Assembly: GCF_021530565.1 (NCBI RefSeq)
Contig: NZ_JAKGBI010000018.1
Coordinates: 62,001-126,000 of the forward strand
DNA from: Pseudoalteromonas sp. SMS1
GTDB taxonomy: Bacteria > Pseudomonadota > Gammaproteobacteria > Enterobacterales > Alteromonadaceae
Length of the DNA stretch: 64,000 bases
Direction of reading: 5' to 3'
Shown one piece after another: positions 16,920 through 24,690 of this stretch. How positions within the stretch are numbered: the first letter of the stretch is position 1; every line of letters begins with the position of its first letter. The notes beneath the pieces are model-generated. The model searched no databases. It saw nothing but the letters and a program-made list of their open reading frames with translations, and had not been told where the DNA came from. Made by a program: the position numbers and the translations under genes.

Positions 16920-17651
16920 ATGTATAAAAAAATTGTTGGCGCAGCGCTTGCGCTAATACTCGTGGGATGTGCTCAGGTCCCAGAGGAAAAGCAAGATCCG
17001 CGTGACCCTTTGCAATCGATGAACAGACCCATCTATGATTTTAATATGGATGTGTTAGATGCTTATATTTTGCGTCCAGCAGCGAAAGGTTATGTGGCCA
17101 TTACACCCGCACCGGTTCGTAGTAGTATTGTCAACTTTACGACAAATATTGCTGCGCCTACGGATGCTATCAATGCAGCATTGCAAGGGAAGCCGGGTGA
17201 CGCAGGCGTTAATGTTGCTCGATTTTTAATTAACTCTACGGTTGGGATCTTAGGCCTTTTTGATGTGGCGAAAGAAATTGGCTTAGACCATAAAGACGAA
17301 GATTTCGGGCAAACACTCGGTGTGTGGGGAGTTGGAGATGGCGCCTACTTGATGATACCTGGTATGGGGCCTTCAACGGTGCGAAACACTACCGGTGATA
17401 TTGTGGATAACGTAGTGATTCCAAAAATCGCGTTGTCGACACCACAAACCCTGATTGTATTCGCACTAAGAGCGGTTGAGGCGAGAGCGTCATTGATGTC
17501 GCAAGAGAAGTTACTCAATGAGTCTCTAGATCCATATATATTCCTCAAAGATATCTACTTCCAGAGGCAATTGTATGAGGTTTATGATGGCAATCCGCCG
17601 ATGGAAGAAGAGCCGGAAGATTTTGATGATGACTTCTTAGAAAATCTATAA
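16920..17651 (+). CDS. mlaA: Outer-membrane phospholipid-transport lipoprotein MlaA/VacJ
   Basis: A 243-residue lipoprotein with signal peptide and lipobox LVGC (Cys17), then the MlaA domain (DPLQSMNRPIYDFNMDVLD ... EDFGQTLGVWGVGDGAYLMIPGMGPSTVRN). MlaA removes misplaced phospholipids from the outer leaflet of the outer membrane. It directly abuts ccmI with no spacer, so it is read as the last gene of the ccm operon, although its role is unrelated. A terminator follows. Confidence 0.95.
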   Translation: MYKKIVGAALALILVGCAQVPEEKQDPRDPLQSMNRPIYDFNMDVLDAYILRPAAKGYVAITPAPVRSSIVNFTTNIAAPTDAINAALQGKPGDAGVNVARFLINSTVGILGLFDVAKEIGLDHKDEDFGQTLGVWGVGDGAYLMIPGMGPSTVRNTTGDIVDNVVIPKIALSTPQTLIVFALRAVEARASLMSQEKLLNESLDPYIFLKDIYFQRQLYEVYDGNPPMEEEPEDFDDDFLENL

Positions 17652-17672
17652 AAGCCACGAGATAGAAATTTG

Positions 17673-17698
17673 AAAAGCCAGCGAATGCTGGCTTTTTT
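17673..17698. terminator. Terminator after mlaA
   Basis: Inverted repeat aaaagccagc-gaat-gctggctttttt between the 3' ends of mlaA and the convergent TonB receptor gene; the A/T runs on both sides allow bidirectional use. Confidence 0.92.
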
Positions 17699-17702
17699 CG
17701 GT

Positions 17703-19730
17703 TTAGAACTGCCAGTTCATATTGAGCCAGATAGTACGTCCGGCTTCATTCACTTTTGCTGTTTGTGGGTATCCACTTACCATCGCGCCAGAGCGACTTA
17801 AATGTTCGGCATATGCTTTATCAAATATATTATCTATACCGAGTGCAAAGACCAGATCTGAAGAGTGCTGATATGATGTGTTTAATGCCAATGTACCAAA
17901 CCCATGACTCGGCGACACGTCTTGACCTGCAATGTTTCCTTGGCCAATCGCGACTCGATGTTGCTTTTGCACAACGCGCCATAATGTACCAAATTGCCAT
18001 TTGTCAGTGTTGTAGCTTACAGCCAGTCTAACTTGCAGAGGTGGTTGCTGAGCGAGCGCGATATCATCCGTGCGATTTTCTCCACGTACATAGTTGATAC
18101 TTGCAGTCGCTGATAGGTTTTTGTTGACTTGATAGCGGCTTTCAGCCTCAAAGCCATATGTTTGCGCGTCGATATTGCGAGTGACTTTACTCGCCATATC
18201 CATTTTTTGATACAGGTTATCTGTCAGTAAATAATTGTCGATACGATTAAAGAATACAGAAATAGAGTGCTTAAAGGCTTTGGATTGGCCAAGCCAGCCG
18301 ATGTCTAATTGATTCGTGGTTTCATGGTCGACTAAGAACGCACTCGAGCTGTCTCCCGCACCGCGGCCACCTCCCATCAGTTCCCAATAGTCAGGGAAAC
18401 GTTCTGTACGACCAATACCGATATAGTAACTATCGTTGCTTGATTGTGCTTGATAGCGCGTAAAGCCGCTGATGAGCGTGTCATCACGTGTCAGGTCGGC
18501 AGTTGGATTCGGAACAACTTGCATCATGACTGAACGCGTCTGCCTGCGGTCTGTGGCCTCCCATTCATCAATTCTCAATCCACTCACCCATTGACGATTT
18601 GAGCTCAAACTGTACTCAATCTCAGCGAACAAACCGGTTTGTATGAACTCTGCAGTTTCTGAGCGCGGTAAGGTCTCTACTGGTGTCGTATTGTGATCTC
18701 GGCTGACCCTAAGGCGATGTGTATTTTGCTGATGGTCAAGTCCATAAGCGAGATTAATTTGCTTTGTGAGTTCAGAGTTTAATAGTAGCTTTGTCCCCCA
18801 CGTTTTTCTATCCGGGTTAGAAGAGGTGGGGGCTTTCATCATCATATTCGGCATAAATTGACGCAAACTATGGTTGTCCATTATGTGGTCTATTTCATTA
18901 AAGTACATATTTGCTTCAATACTTTTTACAAAACCCGATAGCTCTGACTTTTCAAACTGTAAGGCAATTTGTGTTCGGTCAAATAAGCTGCCGTCCATCA
19001 TTCTATCAGCATAGGCCACATCGCCATCGCCGCGACCTAGGCTGAGACTGTAAAGGCTATTGTCGTCGGGGGTGTAGGCGAACTGAGTATCGATATTCCA
19101 TTTTTCATAAGCAGAGTGAATACTTGTTCCGTTACCGTCTTGATAGTCATTCGCTTCACTGTAACTAGCAGCAACGCGAGCGAAGTAGTCTTGGGTTCCT
19201 GCTTTGATGTCTGAATTTAAAATAGCCTTGCCAAATTCCCCAACTGTGGTATTCACAAACCCCATAACACCAGATTCAAGTAACCGCTCTGATTCACGTT
19301 CAAATACAACCGTTGCGGCGCTATTGCCTGGCCCATAAAGGACTGTTTGAGGACCCTTAATCACCGTTAGGGTATCGTATGTCTGTGGTGTAATATATGC
19401 TGTTGGTGGATCCATGCGGCCGCCGCAGCCGCCTAACGCAATACCACCATCTGTTATGATATTTACGCGTGATCCAGCCATGCCTCGAAAGACAGGGTCG
19501 CTGCTAGCACCGCCTTTTTTGACAAGCGAAAAGCCCGCGATACTAGAAAGTAAATCTGCCCCATCTTGTGCTGGCAATGGTTGTCTTGTTGCTTTGGGGT
19601 CCATTTTAATATCGAGTGGGCTGTGCATTGGCGCAATCACTTCAATATGCTCCAGCGTTTGTTCCGTTTGCGCGTAGCTATGCCAAGAACATGATGCTGC
19701 GACAGCGATATAGATCAGGCGTTTGTTCAT
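17703..19730 (-). CDS. TonB-dependent copper receptor (OprC/NosA type)
   Basis: A 675-residue outer-membrane receptor: signal peptide (MNKRLIYIAVAASCSWHSYAQ), plug domain (about 30-170) and a 22-strand-type barrel ending in an aromatic residue (NMNWQF). The plug contains GGCGGRMDPPTAYITPQTYD and VIKGPQTVLYGPGNSA, characteristic of the OprC/NosA copper-receptor family. The frame extends to 19859, but the ATG at 19730 has a GAGGATAC ribosome site and gives a proper signal peptide. No copper-regulator gene is adjacent, so substrate assignment rests on family resemblance. Confidence 0.88.
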   Translation of the reverse strand: MNKRLIYIAVAASCSWHSYAQTEQTLEHIEVIAPMHSPLDIKMDPKATRQPLPAQDGADLLSSIAGFSLVKKGGASSDPVFRGMAGSRVNIITDGGIALGGCGGRMDPPTAYITPQTYDTLTVIKGPQTVLYGPGNSAATVVFERESERLLESGVMGFVNTTVGEFGKAILNSDIKAGTQDYFARVAASYSEANDYQDGNGTSIHSAYEKWNIDTQFAYTPDDNSLYSLSLGRGDGDVAYADRMMDGSLFDRTQIALQFEKSELSGFVKSIEANMYFNEIDHIMDNHSLRQFMPNMMMKAPTSSNPDRKTWGTKLLLNSELTKQINLAYGLDHQQNTHRLRVSRDHNTTPVETLPRSETAEFIQTGLFAEIEYSLSSNRQWVSGLRIDEWEATDRRQTRSVMMQVVPNPTADLTRDDTLISGFTRYQAQSSNDSYYIGIGRTERFPDYWELMGGGRGAGDSSSAFLVDHETTNQLDIGWLGQSKAFKHSISVFFNRIDNYLLTDNLYQKMDMASKVTRNIDAQTYGFEAESRYQVNKNLSATASINYVRGENRTDDIALAQQPPLQVRLAVSYNTDKWQFGTLWRVVQKQHRVAIGQGNIAGQDVSPSHGFGTLALNTSYQHSSDLVFALGIDNIFDKAYAEHLSRSGAMVSGYPQTAKVNEAGRTIWLNMNWQF

Positions 19731-19912
19731 TTGTATCCTCGAGGTTAATCTTGATAACACAGACAGACATAAGTAGCTGTGTACTGATAAGTAATTGAAT
19801 ATTTGATGAGGATATTTTACTGAGCGGCGTCGGAGTTGGGATGTGACATAATGTCGCACCTTAGGTACTACCTACTATCTAATTGATGTAGCTCAAGTTT
19901 GTGGAGGATATA

Positions 19913-19937
19913 TGGTACCTATCCTGATTAGGTACCA
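19913..19937. repeat. 9-bp inverted repeat downstream of the EAL-HDOD gene
   Basis: Perfect inverted repeat tggtaccta-tcctgat-taggtacca between the 5' end of the copper receptor and the 3' end of the EAL-HDOD gene. There is no T-run, so it may be an inefficient terminator or an operator; a related ttaggtac/gtaccta-like stretch stands about 50 bases away near 19861. Confidence 0.6.
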
Positions 19938-19957
19938 CAAAAGACCAAAGCCAGAGT

Positions 19958-21181
19958 TTAAATAGCCATGACTTCAATTTGTTGGTCGCACCATTGCAAT
20001 GCTTCTCGATACAATTCTGGCAACTCTTCAGCGGCTAATCCTAATTTGTCAGTCAGCACAGATGCCTCTTCCCACTTCGCTTGTTCATATGCCATGACCA
20101 AGGCGAGATATTCGGCCAACAACCCTTCACCTTGCAGTAAGGCGTCTTTGATGTCTATGGTTAAGGGGAGCTTCTGCATGACACTGTCCATGGTTTCATC
20201 TAAGATGGCGTCCATCAAAGACATCATCCCAGTCAAAAACGCCATACCGATATCAGGCAGTTTTTTATGCTTTATCGCAAGCAGTTCATTGAAGCGCGCT
20301 CTCGTTAGTGACAAACGGATCAGTTCCATTGGCTTTTCTGACGCCACTTGCGATGCAAAAAGTAATGACAAAAACTTTTTAAGCTCTTGATTACCAAGTA
20401 CAACAAGCGCCTGTTTAATCGTTGAGATTTCAGCTCTGCGTTTAAAAGCTGCTGAATTAGAGTAACGTAGTAGCTTGTAACTCAAATTGACGTCTCTTTC
20501 GAACACTTGAGTAATGCGCTTGAGGTCTACATCGACACTCGATGTCTCGTAAAGGAGTTCGGCTAGTGCCATTTCTGAAGGTGGCAATGCTTTTGTTTGT
20601 ACCATTTCAGGCTTCGCGAAAAAGAACCCTTGAAATAGGGTAAACCCGAGCTCTAATGCCAACTGATATTGCTCATAAGTTTCAACTTTTTCTGCAACAA
20701 GTTCTATTTGTGGATGAGGCACAATCGCTTCTTTGATTTCGTGAATTTCCTCTACGCTTGTAACAAGCATATCCACTTTAATTTGGTCTATATAGGGGTA
20801 AAAGTGACGCCAAACTTTCTGATGTTTGTAATCATCTAAAACCAGCTTATAGCCCTTTTCTTTTAATTCTTGAACAGCAGCTAACAAACGCTTCCCAGGT
20901 TGGACTGTCTCTAGTATTTCTACTATGAGCTGATCTCTACCCATCATGGTGGGGTAGCCTTTTAAGATTGTTTCGAGCGTAAAATTGATATAAGCAGGTT
21001 TGCCGTCGGTAAGATCTTCTAGACCAAAATTAAATTGACTGCCTTCGATTAATTTAGAGGTCGCCTCTACATCGTCAACGTTAGGAAAGACATTGTCTAC
21101 CCCATCACGAAAAAGCAGCTCATAGCCAACAACATCTTTATTTATATTTAAAATAGGTTGCCTTGCGGCATAAAAATACAT
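19958..21181 (-). CDS. EAL-HDOD signalling protein (YuxH family)
   Basis: A 407-residue cytoplasmic protein: an N-terminal EAL-like domain (about 1-200) followed by an HDOD domain (about 205-400). EAL-family metal and catalytic positions are mostly kept (Glu in YELLFRDG, Asn in YINFT, Glu in VEILE, DD in LVLDDY, Lys in IKVDM, Glu in AEKVET, Gln in QGFFFAKP). The loop-6 DFGTGYSS sequence is replaced by DDYKHQKVWR, so cyclic-di-GMP hydrolysis is uncertain. The ATG at 21181 is preferred over an upstream TTG at 21196 because the family starts with YFYAARQPIL. Confidence 0.85.
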   Translation of the reverse strand: MYFYAARQPILNINKDVVGYELLFRDGVDNVFPNVDDVEATSKLIEGSQFNFGLEDLTDGKPAYINFTLETILKGYPTMMGRDQLIVEILETVQPGKRLLAAVQELKEKGYKLVLDDYKHQKVWRHFYPYIDQIKVDMLVTSVEEIHEIKEAIVPHPQIELVAEKVETYEQYQLALELGFTLFQGFFFAKPEMVQTKALPPSEMALAELLYETSSVDVDLKRITQVFERDVNLSYKLLRYSNSAAFKRRAEISTIKQALVVLGNQELKKFLSLLFASQVASEKPMELIRLSLTRARFNELLAIKHKKLPDIGMAFLTGMMSLMDAILDETMDSVMQKLPLTIDIKDALLQGEGLLAEYLALVMAYEQAKWEEASVLTDKLGLAAEELPELYREALQWCDQQIEVMAI

Positions 21182-21337
21182 GAACGAGACACCCAAAATG
21201 TTACTTCTTATGGTTCAAATATAAGGTAATCTAAAGCATATTTCATTAATAAATTTACAGTTATTTAGTATTTTCGTACTAAAGGGTAATATTTCAGAAT
21301 GTTAAATGTGCAATAACAGCAATTTATACTGAGTGGC

Positions 21338-21366
21338 TTGGGCACTGAATAGAGCCATGATATAGT
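21338..21366 (+). promoter_or_regulatory. Promoter of putP
   Basis: TTGGGC (21338-21343), a 17-base spacer and TATAGT (21361-21366) give a good sigma-70 match and would leave an untranslated leader of about 85 bases before putP. Confidence 0.7.
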
Positions 21367-21457
21367 GGCCCTTTGTGTTTGGCTTTTGTTCCAATACCAG
21401 TCTGTACAAATTGATAGACTGTTATTCGGAGAGAAGCTCTATTTATCGGAGGTCATT

Positions 21458-22936
21458 TTGGAAATTGGCACAATGATATCGTTGGCGTTGTATTTTATTG
21501 TAATGCTGGCGATTGGCCTTTATGCCTATCGTAAATCTACCAATGATGTATCGGGCTATATGCTAGGTGGGCGAAACCTGCCACCTAGTGTCGCAGCATT
21601 ATCTGCAGGTGCATCAGATATGAGTGGTTGGATCCTAATGGGCCTGCCTGGAGCCATGTTCGTTACTGGTTTTAGCAGTACTTGGATAGCAATCGGTTTG
21701 GTGATTGGTGCATTCTTAAATTATCTACTCGTTGCGCCTAGGCTACGTGTTTACACTGAAATCGCCAATGATGCGATTACGATTCCAGACTACTTCGCCA
21801 ATCGGTTTGAAGATAATAGTAATGCGTTACGCATCGTATCCGCTGTTGTTATTATTGTGTTTTTCACTTTGTATACCTCTTCTGGTGTTGTGGCTGGTGG
21901 CAAGTTATTCGAAAACTCATTTGGCTTGAGCTACGAAACGGGGTTATATGTAACGACTGGGGTCGTGGTACTTTACACCTTATTTGGCGGCTTTTTAGCG
22001 GTGAGCCTGACTGACTTTGTACAGGGGTGTATCATGTTTATCGCGTTGGTATTGGTGCCACTTGTGACCTTCAATTTATTGGAACAACCTTTATTAGGTA
22101 CGCTCAGAGAGATAAACCCTCAGATGTTAACTTGGATTGGCGCAGGTGGTGTGATTGGCATTATATCGGCAATGTCATGGGGATTAGGCTACTTTGGCCA
22201 ACCACATATCATTGTGAGGTTTATGTCAGTGCGCAGCGTCAAAGATATGCCAACGGCACGTAATATTGGGATGAGCTGGATGGTGGTTGCAACCATGGGG
22301 GCAATTACAACTGGTTTATTTGGTGCAGCTTACGCCCATGAAAATAACCTACAGATAAAAGATGCAGAAACAATATTCTTGGTGTTGTCTGAGCTATTGT
22401 TCCATCCACTGATTGCTGGGTTTTTACTGGCAGCTATCCTTGCGGCCATCATGAGTACCATTTCATCTCAGCTACTAGTAAGTTCAAGTTCATTGACTGA
22501 AGATGTTTACAAGGTGTTTATCAAACCAACAGCATCCGAAAAAGAGCTGGTTATGGTCGGTCGAATCAGTGTTGCAGCTGTGTCGGTTTTAGCTATCTAT
22601 CTAGCGCACGATCGGAATAGCACTATTTTAAGTCTCGTGAGTAACGCGTGGGCAGGCTTTGGTGCTGCATTTGGCCCGTTGGTACTATTTAGCTTGTTTT
22701 GGAGCCGCATGAACTTTGCAGGGGCACTCGCAGGCATGATTGCTGGCACTGTGACCGTCTTATTGTGGATATATGCGCCGTTTACGATCGCAGGGCAAGC
22801 ACCCAGCGCCTTTATTTATGAAATCGTACCTGGTTTTGTCGTTGCTTCAATTGCAATCGTAGTTGCGAGTTTGATTACAGCGCCACCTTCAAACTCAATT
22901 GAGCAAAAGTTTGAAGAGATGAACAGAGGCTTGTAG
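21458..22936 (+). CDS. putP: Sodium/proline symporter PutP
   Basis: A 492-residue solute:sodium symporter with 13 membrane segments, close to E. coli PutP length. Diagnostic stretches are YMLGGRNLPPSVAALSAGASDMSGWILMGLPGA, DYFANRFED and the SSQLLVSSSSLTEDVY sodium-site region. The frame is open back to 21365, but the TTG at 21458, 5 bases after a strong GGAGG, gives a family-like N-terminus; an in-frame ATG lies five codons later. Proline uptake serves as nutrient or osmolyte supply. It stands alone with its own promoter and terminator. Confidence 0.93.
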   Translation: MEIGTMISLALYFIVMLAIGLYAYRKSTNDVSGYMLGGRNLPPSVAALSAGASDMSGWILMGLPGAMFVTGFSSTWIAIGLVIGAFLNYLLVAPRLRVYTEIANDAITIPDYFANRFEDNSNALRIVSAVVIIVFFTLYTSSGVVAGGKLFENSFGLSYETGLYVTTGVVVLYTLFGGFLAVSLTDFVQGCIMFIALVLVPLVTFNLLEQPLLGTLREINPQMLTWIGAGGVIGIISAMSWGLGYFGQPHIIVRFMSVRSVKDMPTARNIGMSWMVVATMGAITTGLFGAAYAHENNLQIKDAETIFLVLSELLFHPLIAGFLLAAILAAIMSTISSQLLVSSSSLTEDVYKVFIKPTASEKELVMVGRISVAAVSVLAIYLAHDRNSTILSLVSNAWAGFGAAFGPLVLFSLFWSRMNFAGALAGMIAGTVTVLLWIYAPFTIAGQAPSAFIYEIVPGFVVASIAIVVASLITAPPSNSIEQKFEEMNRGL

Positions 22937-22960
22937 TCTCGGATTTATGTATTCAGGCGA

Positions 22961-22988
22961 AAAAAGGTGAGCACACGCTCACCTTTTT
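22961..22988. terminator. Terminator after putP
   Basis: Perfect hairpin aaaaaggtgagc-acac-gctcaccttttt between the convergent putP and lipoprotein genes; symmetrical, so it probably works in both directions. Confidence 0.94.
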
Positions 22989-23033
22989 AGTTTGAGGGTG
23001 ATAAAACTTTGCACAATACAGAGAGTGTTCTCT

Positions 23034-23741
23034 TTACATCCTAACCCCATACTCATAAAAACAGGCCTGAGTGATATGGTGCTGTTCAACAGGGCGCAGC
23101 TGTATCACTTCAATCTGGCTCACTTTATCTTGTTTTACAACTTGATGGATTTCGAAGTAACGGCTCCAACTGATCCCTTTGTAAGGGCGTAGCTCTAAAT
23201 ATGGATACTGAACATAGTGCCAAGTACCGTTTAGAAGTCCTTTATTCTCGTCTGAAACTGGACTGCCCGAAATTTCATAAGCACCATTGGCAGAAAGCTT
23301 AAGGTCAAATGAGAGATCACAGTTTGCGGTTTTAAATCGGCGAGCCAAATCTTGCTTTAAGAGTGGGCTGTGCTCGCTATCTTGTGGAAAGGGGTATATG
23401 GCAATGGCATCTTTGGTATACCAGTGATTTCCCTCTTTGAGACCTTGTATATCCGCGATGTTGAAGCCATGCTCTATGGCAATTGCTTTTACGGACTCTA
23501 CTGCTGAGGCGTCTCTGAGCATTAATGAGTGAAGAATCGTGTTTTGAGAGATGCTGGTGGGAAAATCAAGGCTGTTTATCTCAACCTCAAAACCCTGCTC
23601 ATCTAAGGCCGATTGTAATTTGCTAAGATCTTCGTTGGGTAAATACTTACCAAAAACATGCACTGTGGTCGTGTGGGTACAACCTAAAAGCAAAAAGCTT
23701 AGGGCGTAAAGCAGAAGTTGTGTGTTTATTATTTTGTTCAT
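23034..23741 (-). CDS. Hypothetical lipoprotein
   Basis: A 235-residue protein with a lipoprotein signal (MNKIINTQLLLYALSFLLLGC; Cys21 after LLLG). The mature part begins with a beta-alpha-beta stretch (TTTVHVFGKYLPNEDLSKLQSALDEQGFEVEINSLDFP) and ends with a beta-rich region. I do not recognise a named family. The ATG at 23741 is chosen over the longer frame because an AAGGA stands just upstream and the signal peptide then begins at residue 1. It lies downstream of dapD on the same strand but is separated by a strong terminator, so it is probably expressed independently. Confidence 0.8.
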   Translation of the reverse strand: MNKIINTQLLLYALSFLLLGCTHTTTVHVFGKYLPNEDLSKLQSALDEQGFEVEINSLDFPTSISQNTILHSLMLRDASAVESVKAIAIEHGFNIADIQGLKEGNHWYTKDAIAIYPFPQDSEHSPLLKQDLARRFKTANCDLSFDLKLSANGAYEISGSPVSDENKGLLNGTWHYVQYPYLELRPYKGISWSRYFEIHQVVKQDKVSQIEVIQLRPVEQHHITQACFYEYGVRM

Positions 23742-23807
23742 CACTTCAGTCCTTTTAATCTCTGCCATATGTGTAGCATAATTGGGACTGAAAAGTCAGT
23801 AAGAAGA

Positions 23808-23839
23808 TAAAAACCGTACACCGAAGTGCGGTGTACGGT
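23808..23839 (-). terminator. Terminator of the glnD-dapD unit
   Basis: An 11-bp stem (accgtacaccg / cggtgtacggt, five-base loop) just past the dapD stop, followed on the minus strand by a T-run. Confidence 0.93.
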
Positions 23840-23852
23840 AAAAGAACAGAAT

Positions 23853-24680
23853 TTAGTCCTGAACAGAGCGAAGCAGGGCGTTGACACCTACTTTTTCGCG
23901 AGTTTGCTTGTCGACCTTTTTAACAATGATTGCGGCATATAAACTATGCGTTCCATCTTTGCTTGGTAGGGAGCCTGGCACAACAACTGAACCAGCAGGC
24001 ACACGACCGTAGTGGATTTCACCCGTTTCTCTATCGTAAATACGTGTACTTTGAGAAATGTATACGCCCATTGAAATGACCGCACCTTCTTCAACGATAA
24101 CGCCTTCAACGATCTCAGAGCGAGCACCGATAAAGCAGTTATCTTCAATGATAGTAGGATTTGCTTGTAATGGTTCTAATACACCACCGATGCCTACACC
24201 ACCAGATAGGTGGACGTTTTTCCCAATCTGTGCACATGAGCCAACCGTCGCCCAAGTATCAACCATGGTGCCTTCGTCAACGTAAGCACCAATATTGACA
24301 TATGACGGCATGAGTACAACATTTTTACCTACAAAGCTGCCTTGGCGTGCTACCGCATTAGGAACAACGCGCATACCACCTTGTTGAAATTGCTCTGGCG
24401 TATAGTCACTGAATTTCAGTGGCACTTTGTCGTAAAACTGGTTTACGCCATCGCTCATTGGCTGGTTGTCACGGATTCTAAACGATAACAATACCGCTTT
24501 TTTTAGCCATTGGTGAACAACCCACTCTCCACTGATTTTTTCAGCAACACGTGCAGCACCAGAATCTAAAAGCGCTAAAGAGTCGATAATCGCTTTTTTA
24601 ATTTCAGGGGCAACGCTTGAAGGTGTGATGTTGTCACGGTTATCCCATGCTTGTTCAATAATACTTTTTAAATCCGACAT
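23853..24680 (-). CDS. dapD: Tetrahydrodipicolinate N-succinyltransferase DapD
   Basis: A 275-residue left-handed beta-helix acyltransferase of the succinylase branch of lysine/diaminopimelate synthesis. An N-terminal helical domain (1-100) is followed by hexapeptide repeats (VVLMPSYVNIGAYVDEGTMVDTWATVGSCAQIGKNVHLSGGVGIGGVLEP) and a short C-terminal extension. Length and motifs match E. coli DapD. It is 10 bases downstream of glnD and probably co-transcribed, an order also found in E. coli-like genomes (map, glnD, dapD). Confidence 0.97.
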   Translation of the reverse strand: MSDLKSIIEQAWDNRDNITPSSVAPEIKKAIIDSLALLDSGAARVAEKISGEWVVHQWLKKAVLLSFRIRDNQPMSDGVNQFYDKVPLKFSDYTPEQFQQGGMRVVPNAVARQGSFVGKNVVLMPSYVNIGAYVDEGTMVDTWATVGSCAQIGKNVHLSGGVGIGGVLEPLQANPTIIEDNCFIGARSEIVEGVIVEEGAVISMGVYISQSTRIYDRETGEIHYGRVPAGSVVVPGSLPSKDGTHSLYAAIIVKKVDKQTREKVGVNALLRSVQD

Positions 24681-24690
24681 AGTATCCTCG

